A DNA stretch of 64,000 nt from an uncultured Prevotellaceae bacterium. Lineage in GTDB: Bacteria > Bacteroidota > Bacteroidia > Bacteroidales > Bacteroidaceae. Under the pieces are notes generated by a model. The model did not search any database, was not told where the DNA came from, and worked only from the letters and a program-made list of their open reading frames with translations. Location: contig CACWSX010000018.1 of the NCBI GenBank assembly GCA_902763615.1, positions 1 to 64,000 on the forward strand, given 5' to 3'. Positions 25,901-34,257 of the stretch are shown piece by piece (position 1 is the stretch's first letter; each line of letters starts with the position of its first letter). A program made the position numbers and the translations under genes.

Positions 25901-27693
25901 TTAAAACCACTTACGTCTATGCTGGTAAGGCTACTGCAATCACGGAACATCCATTCCATTCTAGTTACCTCACTAGTATTCAGATATGATATTCCCTGAA
26001 TGTCTGACAGGTTCTTACAATTATCAAACCAACTGTATGTCGTTGTCGGACGTGCATTAGTAAATGAAGCATCAAAAACGGCCTTTTTGACATTCTCTTT
26101 ATGTTCAAGCCAACCAGGATTCTTCGTATCTTTATTCAAATCATACACCGTCCCCTGCCTGCTGCTGCGCTGATTGTCACAATAGAACGTCAGCGTACCG
26201 TTGTTGTAAACCACATACGGCTCACCGTCACTGGCTGGAGGATTCTCCGTACCCTTTATATTATAGGTATAGGTAGTAGGCTTGCTTTCCACGAGGCTGG
26301 GGGTTGTCATCAGCTGATTCTCTAACTTAATGTCGCCGCCATTGAACAAACTGCTGGCTGTGAGTTTGATGCTGATGATGGCTCCGCTGGTTCCCTCTAT
26401 CAACTCATTAGTGGCAGAATAGAGCAGGAAGCGAGTAATGCCATTGGTGGCGTTGCTTGTCAACGTATGTTTCCTCCAAGTGGTTCGCCCAGCGATGTCA
26501 GTGGCATCATTGCCTGTAACAATGCTTAATCCATCTGGCAGACGCAAATCGAACTGCACAAGAGTCACCTGGTCATCAGGATTCTGCATGTCAATCAGCA
26601 TGGTCTTAGTCTCACCAGCCTTGATGTCAAACGATTTTATTGATAACTGTGCCGTTCCCTTGTCTTGCGGCTGAGGTTGAGGTGTCGGGGTTGTCCCTTC
26701 CTCAAAGAAGGCCTCAAGCATAAAGTCGCTCTGAACGTTTGATATTGTGTATTGCCCGTTACTGACACTTGATGTCACATCCTGACCATCTTTCAGCAGC
26801 TTCAACAACCTGTGGCTCTCATCGGGAGTAATTGTAAACGTTGCGTTCTGACCTTTGGTAATTCCCCAGACCTGAGTTCCTATCGTTACATTCTCATTGC
26901 TAAAAGAGACTTTTCCACCTTGACTTGCCGTCACGATGGCAAAAGCCTTCGTATAACTGCTACGCTCATAGATATGCTTAAATAGATACCAGTCGTTAGA
27001 GTCCAAATAATCGTTCTTCTTGCCGTTAGGCACAATAAGATTGGCGGTTTCAATGAAACCTTGGAATGAGCGGGCGTCAACATAAACTGCCTTTGGATTC
27101 TCAATGCAAGACACGAAGTCGGTGACAGCAGTACACTCACCGAAGACATCGTACATCGCTATAGCCGTCTTACTGCCTGCCACATAGATAGTCTTCAGCC
27201 CAGTACAGCCATAGAATGAGCGCCATCCGATGTTTGCTTCATATTGATAATCCGTCGACATATTAGCAGGGAAATAGACGGACTTCAATCCCGTACATCC
27301 TTCAAAGGCTCCCCTTTCGTCTGTAAAATTGATTCCCAGAATAGCTCTCAAGGTGCTTGGGAAAGTAATGGCTTTCATCCCTGTACAGCCAGTAAAGCTG
27401 GAGTTTTCAATTTCCTCGAGACCCTCTGGCAGTACTATAGACTTCAACCCCGTACACTCCCAGAAAGCCCATTTGCCAATCTTCTTCACCTGATAGGTCT
27501 TTCCGCCGTATGTCACAGAGGGAGGAATCACTATATCGCCGCTATACTTAGTGCTGCCACTTATTACTTTCACGGCCTGATTATCTTCTTCCAATGTCTC
27601 GTAGCTGATACCGTTCACCTGAAATTTGGTGGTAGCACCGTTGGCCAGTATCGGCAGCAGCATTGCTAAGATTATAAATGCTATCTTTTTCAT
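22999..27693 (-). CDS. giant BspA-like leucine-rich repeat surface protein with DUF285 modules
   Basis: 1564 aa. Signal peptide MKKIAFIILAMLLPILANG. Residues ~30-230 are LRR_5 repeats (AFEGCTGLKSVYFP), ~250-335 an InlB-like segment (GGKVSFSNENVTIG), then a PTPQPQPQ linker. Residues ~345-475 are a cohesin-like domain (AGETKTMLIDMQNPDDQVTL, FDLRLPDGLSI). Three long modules follow (~489, ~740, ~1105), each opening EPYVVYNNGTLTFYCD or the near-identical ESYVVYNNG form and containing 26-residue DUF285 units such as LDVSNFNTSNVT; the middle one has seven near-identical units. The C-terminus ends YDVYSLSGTLIKRR...KGVYIVNGRKVVVK, a Bacteroidales sorting-like tail. Likely secreted adhesin or binding protein, last gene of a three-gene unit. 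Confidence 0.88.
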   Translation of the reverse strand: MKKIAFIILAMLLPILANGATTKFQVNGISYETLEEDNQAVKVISGSTKYSGDIVIPPSVTYGGKTYQVKKIGKWAFWECTGLKSIVLPEGLEEIENSSFTGCTGMKAITFPSTLRAILGINFTDERGAFEGCTGLKSVYFPANMSTDYQYEANIGWRSFYGCTGLKTIYVAGSKTAIAMYDVFGECTAVTDFVSCIENPKAVYVDARSFQGFIETANLIVPNGKKNDYLDSNDWYLFKHIYERSSYTKAFAIVTASQGGKVSFSNENVTIGTQVWGITKGQNATFTITPDESHRLLKLLKDGQDVTSSVSNGQYTISNVQSDFMLEAFFEEGTTPTPQPQPQDKGTAQLSIKSFDIKAGETKTMLIDMQNPDDQVTLVQFDLRLPDGLSIVTGNDATDIAGRTTWRKHTLTSNATNGITRFLLYSATNELIEGTSGAIISIKLTASSLFNGGDIKLENQLMTTPSLVESKPTTYTYNIKGTENPPASDGEPYVVYNNGTLTFYCDNQRSSRQGTVYDLNKDTKNPGWLEHKENVKKAVFDASFTNARPTTTYSWFDNCKNLSDIQGISYLNTSEVTRMEWMFRDCSSLTSIDVSGFNTSNVGPIGGLFFGCSGLTNLDLSSFNTSNVWSMSQMFNGCSNLVSLTFGSSFTTSESVTNQSVFYNCGKLNTVIFTGDIPSQMKSTFFVGVGSEKTPATLHVPDAYKTNFQAKFDGNKFFGGYFKLSGDTPAGDGEPYVVYNNGTLTFYCDNKRSSRQGTVYDLGQKYDINKYTKGPAWLENRESINKAVFNSSFANARPKTTASWFYKCSAMTDIEGIAYLNTSNVTDMNAMFYHCSGLTNLDVSNFNTSNVTNIGQMFYGCSGLTSLDVSNFNTSNVTVMNSMFDGCSGLTSLDVSHFNTSNVTDMNGMFYDCSSLTSLDVSKFNTGNVTNMSYLFDGCSSLTSIDVSNFNTSSVTSMNAMFYDCSSLTSLDVSKFNTGNVTKMRFMFSGCKNLSKLTLGNGFVSSEDLECRNFTGCSSLKTVAYTGDIPYSINSKFFEGVGTANAPVTLEVPDQYRDHYAAKFDGNMFFGGYFKLSGDNPPAGDGESYVVYNNGTLTFYCDDQRSSRQGTTYDLPEESNVDPVWYKEHARDIKKAVFDKSFANARPTFTHRWFDDCHYLTDIQGIENLNTSEVTYMLCMFANCWALESIDLSSFDVSKVGLLHGMFVNCRSLKTIDLSNFYPEDLYNMYAMFEGCENLTEIKFGNIDTKGVRYMNSLFKDCKSLETITFGEKFVSSEKTECDLAFEGCKNLKTINFTGDIPVSINKKFFEGVGTADNPVKLNVPDQYKDNYAAKFVGNMFYGGYFTLREAIVPDEKGGKDYGSGNSEIDEKTNLDGSVIGNVYYSIAPENGGYNSAEGCLVVTKPSSDNAFEIDDPFGNDFKGMFTGIMIMVQQGSGIVKVEAETLGGMTLMVKVGNGLPIQMTMLSKSTLAIPYSVDRPTYIYIYAGGSNGNARTRADSDGQLKIYSISWESSASGINSLVGEEQLYDVYSLSGTLIKRRVTSLDALPKGVYIVNGRKVVVK
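24730..25270 (-). repeat. 78-bp tandem repeats coding DUF285 units
   Basis: Seven consecutive 26-codon units differ at few positions; the unit period at DNA level is 78 bp (for example from ACTGCAACCATCGAAC to ACTACAACCATAGAAC). Such arrays can expand or contract by recombination. Confidence 0.85.
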
Positions 27694-27705
27694 AATGCTT
27701 AATGT

Positions 27706-29778
27706 TTATCTTACAACCATTTTCTTTCCGTTCACAATATTCAACCCCTTATGAGTTGCCTTAAGTCGCTGACCTGACAGATTATAAATGGAACCTCCTT
27801 TATCCTCAGTGCCTATTTCGTGAATGCCCGTCGTATTCCCCGAAATATATGCAATAAAGTTCTGAGGGCGTGCTTCTTGTAAATCGGGACTTGTGCACAG
27901 CATATTCCTGAATTCTATGTTGCCTCCCTCAAAATCGTCATCAGCTGTCAGAGTAAGGCGAATGACACCGCCTTCATTACCATCCAATATCGCATTAGTG
28001 CCTGATGCAATCAGTACGCGAGTAAAATCGCCGTTATCTCTGATATAGGCCGAATGGTTATTGTTTGAAGTTCGGTCTGCCAGTTCATACTCGAAGAATT
28101 CACTTGTTCTCTTTAACCTTAATCCTTTTGGCAATGCCATATCTAACTGTATCATTGTAACATCCATATCAGGATTAGAAAGGGAAATTGTCATCTCACG
28201 ACTTTCCCCGGCACCGATATATAAAGGCTCAATACTGACTCTGGTATTGGAAATGTCATTGCTACGTGTCATTGCTTTTCGTGCATTTGCTGAACCATTG
28301 TTCATGATAATATTCACCAAAGCGACAAGGTCGGTGCCATTTACGACACCATCGCCATTCAGGTCGGCGGCTTCGCTGTTATTGCCTTGAAGTACATAAT
28401 TAACTAGTTGCACCAAGTCTGTTCCATTCACTTCACTATCACCAGTCAAATCACCCTCCTTGACATCTTTTTCAGAGTCGTCCTCTATTATGTTCTTAAA
28501 AAGTTGCCAAACTTTTGCAACCTTATAGTCACCAATTGTTCCTTTCGGAACTATTAATGTCGCAGTATTATACGTTTTGTCTTCAAAGTGTTGTAAATCA
28601 TTAAAGATTCCATAAGGATTCTTTATCTCAGACTTAATTGTTGATATGGAATCGCATCCTTCAAAGGCTCCGCCTCCATCGAATTGTTTTACCGTACTTG
28701 GTATCTTAACATATTTCAGATGCTCACATCCATGAAAGGCCCCCCCATGGATAATTTCCGTTCCTTCTGGGAATTCTGCAAATTCTAGACCTGTACCTCT
28801 AAAATTATCACTATATATGTTTATTAAACCATTGGGGATAATGAATTCTTTCAAATTGGTACATCCTTCAAAAACGCTGCCACCTAAAAGTGTAAGATTA
28901 TCGGTATTAAGCACTTGGCTAAGACTAGTACATCCCATGAAAGTTTCTGGACTCAGGTAAGTCATTTTCAAACTCAATTCTACAGTTTTGAGGCCTGTAC
29001 AATTTTTAAAGGCTCCGACTCCCATTCCCTTTACAGAATAAGGAATTTTAAAACTTTCAAGAGAAGAACAACCAAGAAATGCCTCACTATCTATTATTTC
29101 CAACTTTTTCTCTTCTATACCCATGATGAATATAGTGGTCAAACTAGTACATCCAGCAAAAGCCCTACTATCTATTCTAGATAAATTTGGGTATATCATT
29201 ACTTCTGTTAAGCTAGTACAGCCTTCAAAAGTTTGTACGTCAATTTTTTCTATACTATCTCCTATATTTATGCAAGGCAATTCTGAACATCCAAAAAAGC
29301 CTCTCTTACCTATAGATTTTATGTGCCCCCCCATATTCCAAGTAACTCTTCCAAAATACGAAAGGCTTGTGCAACCCTCAAAAGCGCTATCACCTATTGT
29401 CTCCAAAGAATCTGTATAGCGAATGGATAATAAGTTTGTACAATTCATAAAAGCTTTTCCTTTTATCCCTACAACAGTAAAATCTTCCTCTACACTTTCA
29501 TCAGTTATGACGTTTCCGCTTGCTGGTTCTAAACCAACTTTCGCATGAACTATGTCAGGAATCTGGATATCTCCTGAATACCCTCCTTCCTTACTTGTTA
29601 CAACTGCTAAATACTTTATTGTGCCATCGCTGTATGTGTACTTATGAAATTCATAATTAATGCCATTAATGATATTAACTCCAAAACTTTTAAGATGGCC
29701 CTTAATAGTTACAGCATTAGCAACAAGTGTGCTTGCAAAAAAGAAGAGTACAAACAATATTTTCTTTTTCATATCCAT
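27706..29778 (-). CDS. BspA-like LRR protein with dockerin and cohesin-like domains
   Basis: 690 aa. Signal peptide (start MDMKKK or MKKK) to VANA. Residues ~85-430 are LRR_5/BspA repeats (SAFEGCTSLS, RAFAGCTSLTTIFI, GAFKNCTGLKTVEL). Residues ~442-494 are a dockerin: two calcium-loop repeats GDLTGDSEVNGTDLVQLVNY and ADLNGDGVVNGTDLVALVNI. Residues ~510-645 are a cohesin/carbohydrate-binding-like beta domain (GAGESREMTISLSNPDMDVT). The C-terminus IYNLSGQRLKATHKGLNIVNGKKMVVR matches the sorting-like tail of its neighbour. It lies 12 bases upstream of the giant BspA-like gene. Probably surface exposed; enzyme activity not evident. Confidence 0.88.
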   Translation of the reverse strand: MDMKKKILFVLFFFASTLVANAVTIKGHLKSFGVNIINGINYEFHKYTYSDGTIKYLAVVTSKEGGYSGDIQIPDIVHAKVGLEPASGNVITDESVEEDFTVVGIKGKAFMNCTNLLSIRYTDSLETIGDSAFEGCTSLSYFGRVTWNMGGHIKSIGKRGFFGCSELPCINIGDSIEKIDVQTFEGCTSLTEVMIYPNLSRIDSRAFAGCTSLTTIFIMGIEEKKLEIIDSEAFLGCSSLESFKIPYSVKGMGVGAFKNCTGLKTVELSLKMTYLSPETFMGCTSLSQVLNTDNLTLLGGSVFEGCTNLKEFIIPNGLINIYSDNFRGTGLEFAEFPEGTEIIHGGAFHGCEHLKYVKIPSTVKQFDGGGAFEGCDSISTIKSEIKNPYGIFNDLQHFEDKTYNTATLIVPKGTIGDYKVAKVWQLFKNIIEDDSEKDVKEGDLTGDSEVNGTDLVQLVNYVLQGNNSEAADLNGDGVVNGTDLVALVNIIMNNGSANARKAMTRSNDISNTRVSIEPLYIGAGESREMTISLSNPDMDVTMIQLDMALPKGLRLKRTSEFFEYELADRTSNNNHSAYIRDNGDFTRVLIASGTNAILDGNEGGVIRLTLTADDDFEGGNIEFRNMLCTSPDLQEARPQNFIAYISGNTTGIHEIGTEDKGGSIYNLSGQRLKATHKGLNIVNGKKMVVR

Positions 29779-29796
29779 TTATTTTTTTAGTTTATA

Positions 29797-30558
29797 TTAA
29801 TCTATTTCCGAACCTTCTTCGGCCCCCATTTCATCATCGATGTCATCGATGGGGGCAGACCACAAGAGAACAATCTTATGAGCAGTAAGGATAGGTTCTT
29901 GATTGAAGCCTGGGTGAGTCGTGAAAGTCAGCGTCACTTCTGTACCTGCTGCCAAATCATTACGATAGTCGTCTATCTGCTTAGATTCCAATATGAACTG
30001 GTTTGCAATAAAGTTGCCATTCTCATCCTCGGCGTATGCAGATATACGATAGTCGTTATTTAAATGGGAAGAACGAATGGATTCATCTTTAATGACACGA
30101 TCTATCAAGACCTTAACAGTACACTCAATCGTTGCCCTTTCTGGTGTGAGTTTTGTTACGTGAAAAGGCTTCACTACTTCCAATGGCACATTCAGGTCAG
30201 GCTCAGTATTGATACTTTCATCAGCAAGCTCCTTCTCTAACTGACTGAGGCGTTGCTCAATCTCTTTGCCACGGGTCTCTGACTGAGCTTTTGCATCAGC
30301 ATACTTTTTGTCGTACTCTGCTGCAAACTTTGCCCGTTCCTCCTGCGACATCTTGTCGTAGTTACGGTCACCAGCAGCATCAAATGCATCTTCGACTATG
30401 CCATCACGAAAACTGCCTAATTTGGAATACTCGGTCATCAGTTCTACCACTTCCTCGAGACTACCTTCGGAAGTAGAAGACGAGACTCCACCTTTGTTAC
30501 TACACGCTGCCAACAGAAATGTGGCCATCGCTAATAGAATTGCTTTTTTCTTCATCAT
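29797..30558 (-). CDS. lipoprotein of the BspA-like operon
   Basis: 254 aa. Signal and lipobox MKKKAILLAMATFLLAAC; several Met codons cluster at the start, so the exact start is uncertain. A predicted helical, charged region about 75-115 (QEERAKFAAEYDKKYADAKAQSETRG) is followed by a beta-rich domain (RATIECTVKVLIDRVI, EVTLTFTTHPGF) and an acidic tail. Family not recognised. First gene of a unit with the two LRR proteins, spaced 18 bases from the next. Confidence 0.75.
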   Translation of the reverse strand: MMKKKAILLAMATFLLAACSNKGGVSSSTSEGSLEEVVELMTEYSKLGSFRDGIVEDAFDAAGDRNYDKMSQEERAKFAAEYDKKYADAKAQSETRGKEIEQRLSQLEKELADESINTEPDLNVPLEVVKPFHVTKLTPERATIECTVKVLIDRVIKDESIRSSHLNNDYRISAYAEDENGNFIANQFILESKQIDDYRNDLAAGTEVTLTFTTHPGFNQEPILTAHKIVLLWSAPIDDIDDEMGAEEGSEID

Positions 30559-30611
30559 TATCATTTGGTTTTTTAATTATTGTTACTATTAGTTAGTTTT
30601 AAGCAAGATAC

Positions 30612-30768
30612 AAAAAGAAACGTGGACTTATTACTTCGTCTACGTTTCTCGAGGTATCGGCAAACACCTAAACAACCATTTACGAGTAAAAGCCCACGCC
30701 GTTGGCGTGAGCATCCTTGCTTTTACTCTTGGTTGTTTCTTTTTATTTTTGCCGAAATTTCGAGAAAC
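30612..30768 (-). other. nested hairpins ahead of the lipoprotein/BspA operon
   Basis: On the minus strand a 125-base imperfect stem-loop (30768-30644) has outer arms GTTTCTCGAAATTTCGGCAAA and TTTGCCGATACCTCGAGAAAC, inner arms GAGTAAAAGC/GCTTTTACTC and an apical CACGCC/GGCGTG. The same AGAAAC can instead pair in a second hairpin AGAAACGTAGAC/GTCCACGTTTCT (30649-30616) that runs into CTTTTTG and resembles a terminator. The two folds are mutually exclusive. The 298-base gap between the lipoprotein start and the Rpn gene holds nothing else clear. It may be a leader attenuator, or a MITE-like repeat. Confidence 0.6.
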
Positions 30769-30862
30769 AAGATTCAAGCGGACGCTTCAGTCTTATATGT
30801 CTATAAGTTTTGCTATGTTACCATACGCATACTGTTTTGAGAGTTACACATTATTAATATTG

Positions 30863-31717
30863 CTACAACGCAGCTATTTCTTCTTCTGATAGTCCCGTCA
30901 CTTGGGAGATAACTCCGACGGCGATGCCCAGAGCCTTCATCTTGCGAGCATTCTCGCGGTTGGCTTCGTTGAAACCCTCTTTCTTGCCTTTTGCCTCAGC
31001 CGTACGGATGGCACCGTCGTTATCGTAGTACACCTTCTCGCTCTCGAAATATTTGGCGTACTCTTCCTTCGACAGATTGCCAATCTCGGCCACATCGAAA
31101 AATTTCTTGAAGATACGCTCCTGCAGAGCAGCAGGGCGTTCCAACAAGCGGGGAAGATTCTTCAACGCATACAGCCATTTATCGGCCATCGTTTCCAATT
31201 CGGCCTCCGTCTTGTTGAACTTGGGCATCTCCAAATAGATGTAGGTCAACTTATCATAAAATACCTCTTTCGTGTTGACATCCATCAGTTTCACCACATG
31301 GTGATAATACTCCTTGTCGTCCTTGTCCTCATCAAACACAAAATCAAGAATACCGATGGTATAGACGGCTTTCAGTCCAAAGCGCCACTGGCCCTTCTCG
31401 CCTTGTTGACGAATGGGAAAAGAGGAATAATAGACGCTGCGGTCTTTGAACCACTGCTGGTCTGCCTTCTGCATCTCGATAATAATCTTCTCTCCCTGCT
31501 CGTTCTCGCAATAGATGTCAAACACAGAGCGACGGTCATCCTTCGTATCACCTAACTGCTCAGTGGGCAGCAAGGTGAGCGACTTGATGACCTCCTTGCC
31601 CTGAAGCAAGGCATTCACCAATTCGAGAGTGATATCCTTATTAGGTTCCGTGCCAAAAAGCAGCTTAAAGCCATAGTCGGTATACGGATTAATGTATCTG
31701 CCCGCTATCTGTTCCAT
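30863..31717 (-). CDS. Rpn-family PD-(D/E)XK nuclease/putative transposase
   Basis: 284 aa from MEQIAGRYINPYTDYGFK (upstream Met codons overlap the promoter). The N-terminal PDDEXK_2 nuclease fold shows FKLLFG, SVFDIYCENEQGEKIIIEMQ (catalytic D and E-x-Q pattern) and VYYSSFPIRQQ. The C-terminus EANRENARKMKALGIAVGVISQVTGLSEEEIAAL is the usual variable helical tail. Family knowledge: Rpn proteins nick DNA and promote recombination, and have been linked to phage defence; multiple copies per genome are common in Bacteroidetes. No inverted repeats typical of an insertion sequence flank it. Confidence 0.88.
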   Translation of the reverse strand: MEQIAGRYINPYTDYGFKLLFGTEPNKDITLELVNALLQGKEVIKSLTLLPTEQLGDTKDDRRSVFDIYCENEQGEKIIIEMQKADQQWFKDRSVYYSSFPIRQQGEKGQWRFGLKAVYTIGILDFVFDEDKDDKEYYHHVVKLMDVNTKEVFYDKLTYIYLEMPKFNKTEAELETMADKWLYALKNLPRLLERPAALQERIFKKFFDVAEIGNLSKEEYAKYFESEKVYYDNDGAIRTAEAKGKKEGFNEANRENARKMKALGIAVGVISQVTGLSEEEIAAL

Positions 31718-31740
31718 AACAATTAATTGCTTACCGTTGG

Positions 31741-31772
31741 CAAAGATAAACAAAAAAAACGAAACTCGCAAA
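31741..31772 (-). promoter_or_regulatory. Rpn promoter nested in upstream terminator
   Basis: Minus strand TTTG (31772-31769) sits in the loop of the acyl-CoA ligase terminator; 20 bp spacer, then TATCTTTG (31748-31741). Confidence 0.85.
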
Positions 31773-31787
31773 CTTTGAGCCTCGTTT
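31752..31787 (-). terminator. terminator of acyl-CoA ligase gene
   Basis: Minus strand AAACGAGGCTC, loop AAAGTTTGC, GAGTTTCGTTT followed by TTTTT; stem includes two G-U pairs. Confidence 0.82.
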
Positions 31788-31800
31788 TTTTCGCTTTAAA

Positions 31801-33528
31801 TCAAATCACTTCATATCCGAACTTCTTACAGAGGTCGAGGCTCATCTCCTTCAGTTTGAACTTCTGGATCTTGCCAGAGCCCGTCAGCGGGAACTGGTCG
31901 ATGAAGAACACGTACTTAGGAATCTTATAACGGGCAATCTTTCCCCTGCAGAACAGCTGCACATCCTCAGGTGTCATCTTTACACCCTCTTCGAGGATGA
32001 TGAAGGCACCTACGGCCTCACCGTATTTCTTCGAGGGCACAGCAGCTACCTGGACGTCGCGGATGCCAGGCATGTGATAGAGGAACTCCTCAATCTCACG
32101 CGGATAGATGTTTTCGCCTCCACGGATAATCATATCCTTGATACGACCTGTGATCTTGTAGAAGCCCTGTTCGTCCTTCACACCCAGGTCGCCAGAGTGC
32201 AGATAGCCGTTCTTGTCGATGACCTCAGCCGTTGCCTCAGGATTCTTATAGTAGCCCTTCATCACGTTGAAGCCCTTGCAGCACATTTCACCCTGAACAC
32301 CCACAGGACATTCCTCGCCTGTCTCAGGGTCGAGCACCTTCACGTCGACAAACGGATAGTCACGACCTACGGTGGTGCAGCGCTGCTCGAAGGTATCGTT
32401 CAGACAGGTCTGCGTCATACCAGGCGACGACTCTGTGAGGCCGTAAACGCTGGTGATGGTCATATACATCTTCTCTGACACCTGCTTCATCAGTTCCACA
32501 GGACAGAGTGAACCTGCCATGATACCTGTACGAAGACTGGTCAGATCGAACATATTGAACATGGGGTGGTTGAGCTCAGCAATAAACATCGTTGGCACAC
32601 CATAGACAGCGGTACACCTCTCTTTATGGATAGAGGCCAGCACCACGAGGGGATCGAACTTCTCGACCATCACCTCCGTACAACCATGCGTCAGACAGTT
32701 CATCGTGGCAAGCACCACACCAAAACAGTGGAACAGAGGCACACAGACGCAGAGCTTGTCGTCCTGCGTAAAGCCCATGTTCTCACCAGTAAAGTAACCA
32801 TCGTTGGCAATACCATAGTGCGTCAGCATCACACCCTTGGGGAAACCTGTCGTACCAGAGGTATACTGCATGTTGCAGACATCATGGCAAGTCACCTTGC
32901 TCTTCATCTCGTTGAGTTCCTCATCCTCGACGTTCTGTCCCAGCAGCAGAAGCTCAGCGGTATTGAACATACCACGATATTTCTCCATACCGATATAGAC
33001 GACGTTCTTCAGATAAGGGAATCGCTCGCTGTTGAGATGACCACGCTCGCAGGTCTTCAACTCAGGCAACATGGTGTAGGTCATATCGATGTAGTTACAA
33101 TCCCAAGTACCGTCTGTGATGCAGAGTGTCTGCATATCAGAGTCCTTGCAGAGATACTCCAGTTCGTTCTGCTTATAGTTGGTATTCACCGTCACCAGCA
33201 CAGCACCGATCTTGGCTGTGGCATAGAGGAAGGTGAGCCAATCGGGTACGTTCGTCGCCCAGATGCCCACGTTCGAGCCTCTCTTCACACCAATGGCAAT
33301 CAAGCCTTTGGCGAGGTTGTCGACACGCTCGTTGAACTTGCTCCAAGTGAAGCGCAGGTCACGATCGCTATAAACGATGTATTCCTTATCGGGCGTGGTC
33401 TCAGCCCAGTATTCGAGCCATTGGCCAAGGGTACGCTCATGCAGCGTATACCCCTCCGATCCTGTCTCAGCAGGATAGGTCCTGTCAGGCAGGGGTCTGC
33501 CTGCCATGTCTAATCTAACGTTGCTCAT
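31801..33528 (-). CDS. AMP-binding acyl-CoA ligase (fatty acid type)
   Basis: 575 aa adenylate-forming enzyme activating a carboxylic acid to acyl-CoA. The AMP-binding P-loop [30 protein letters not shown], the [21 protein letters not shown] block and C-terminal catalytic Lys in [12 protein letters not shown] are all visible. Closest family is medium/long-chain fatty-acid-CoA ligase (FadD3/acsF-like); the substrate cannot be told from sequence. It starts 3 bases after the XRE-cupin gene, so the regulator probably controls it. Confidence 0.92.
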   Translation of the reverse strand: MSNVRLDMAGRPLPDRTYPAETGSEGYTLHERTLGQWLEYWAETTPDKEYIVYSDRDLRFTWSKFNERVDNLAKGLIAIGVKRGSNVGIWATNVPDWLTFLYATAKIGAVLVTVNTNYKQNELEYLCKDSDMQTLCITDGTWDCNYIDMTYTMLPELKTCERGHLNSERFPYLKNVVYIGMEKYRGMFNTAELLLLGQNVEDEELNEMKSKVTCHDVCNMQYTSGTTGFPKGVMLTHYGIANDGYFTGENMGFTQDDKLCVCVPLFHCFGVVLATMNCLTHGCTEVMVEKFDPLVVLASIHKERCTAVYGVPTMFIAELNHPMFNMFDLTSLRTGIMAGSLCPVELMKQVSEKMYMTITSVYGLTESSPGMTQTCLNDTFEQRCTTVGRDYPFVDVKVLDPETGEECPVGVQGEMCCKGFNVMKGYYKNPEATAEVIDKNGYLHSGDLGVKDEQGFYKITGRIKDMIIRGGENIYPREIEEFLYHMPGIRDVQVAAVPSKKYGEAVGAFIILEEGVKMTPEDVQLFCRGKIARYKIPKYVFFIDQFPLTGSGKIQKFKLKEMSLDLCKKFGYEVI

Positions 33529-33531
33529 CTC

Positions 33532-34116
33532 TTAAAATGGGATATAGATAAGTGCAAGAATCTTGGCGGACTTACCAGGAGCGCCATGCAGATGGTGCTT
33601 TACGATAGAGTCATAATAAATCGAGTCGCCTTCCTTCAGCAGATACTTCTCCTTACCGTATTCTACTTCCACTTCACCCTGCATCACGTAGATGAACTCC
33701 TCACCCTCATGGGCAGAAAGCTTATACTCTGGTGAATCCTCGGGATTGATGTCGATGATGAACGGCTCCATGTGACGGCCAGCCTTCTGCTGAGCCAGCG
33801 GATGATACTCCATGTGCTTACGGGCATCGGTAGCACCGTTCGAGAAACTGATACTGCTGTCCTTCTCACGATCCTCTGCACGACAGACCACCGGACCCAA
33901 GGCGTCGCTATCATCCATAAACGTACCCAGACGAACGCCCAAAGCACGGGCAATCTTAATCAGCGGCCCCAAAGAGGGCAGGTTCTGGTCGTTTTCAATG
34001 GAGTTGATCTGCTCAACTGACAAACCGCTACTCTCAGCAATCTCCTCGACGCTGAGATTCTTTGACTCTCTGATTCCCTTGATTTTGGAACCTACAAATG
34101 TGTTAGTGTTGGCCAT
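33532..34116 (-). CDS. XRE-family regulator with cupin domain
   Basis: 194 aa. An N-terminal helix-turn-helix (IKGIRESKNLSVEEIAESSGLSVEQINSIEND, ~13-45) is followed by a C-terminal cupin_2 barrel (EGEEFIYVMQGEVEVEYG, YLLKEGDSIYYDSIVKHHLHG) that likely senses a small ligand. Upstream of the start lies a perfect palindrome ATTGATATCAAT that may be its own operator. Paired with an acyl-CoA ligase, an arrangement found widely in Bacteroidetes. Confidence 0.92.
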   Translation of the reverse strand: MANTNTFVGSKIKGIRESKNLSVEEIAESSGLSVEQINSIENDQNLPSLGPLIKIARALGVRLGTFMDDSDALGPVVCRAEDREKDSSISFSNGATDARKHMEYHPLAQQKAGRHMEPFIIDINPEDSPEYKLSAHEGEEFIYVMQGEVEVEYGKEKYLLKEGDSIYYDSIVKHHLHGAPGKSAKILALIYIPF

Positions 34117-34130
34117 AAAATGCTTAAAAA

Positions 34131-34142
34131 ATTGATATCAAT
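34131..34142. promoter_or_regulatory. candidate operator palindrome
   Basis: Perfect 12-bp dyad ATTGATATCAAT between promoter and start of the XRE-cupin gene, within the probable 5' leader. Confidence 0.5.
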
Positions 34143-34155
34143 ATTATTTAGCGCG

Positions 34156-34187
34156 CAAAATTACAACAAAAAAACGAGACTGGCAAA
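34156..34187 (-). promoter_or_regulatory. promoter of XRE-cupin/acyl-CoA ligase
   Basis: Minus strand TTTG (34187-34184), 20 bp, TAATTTTG (34163-34156). Confidence 0.82.
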
Positions 34188-34205
34188 ACTTTAACCTTGT
34201 TTTTG

Positions 34206-34236
34206 TTGTTTTTTCAAATTATTCTTCGTAACTTTG
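34206..34236 (+). promoter_or_regulatory. promoter of aldo/keto reductase
   Basis: TTG (34206-34208), 20 bp, TAACTTTG (34229-34236), divergent from the XRE promoter. Confidence 0.75.
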
Positions 34237-34257
34237 ACCCCGTAAAATACCTTATGT

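Noticed and set aside
30863..31717. Rpn gene as an intact insertion sequence
   Set aside because: No terminal inverted repeats or target duplication seen, and Rpn proteins lack a conventional transposase domain.
30863..31717. Internal short toxin-neutralising product of the Rpn gene
   Set aside because: An internal Met exists near the C-terminus, but no internal promoter could be identified with confidence.
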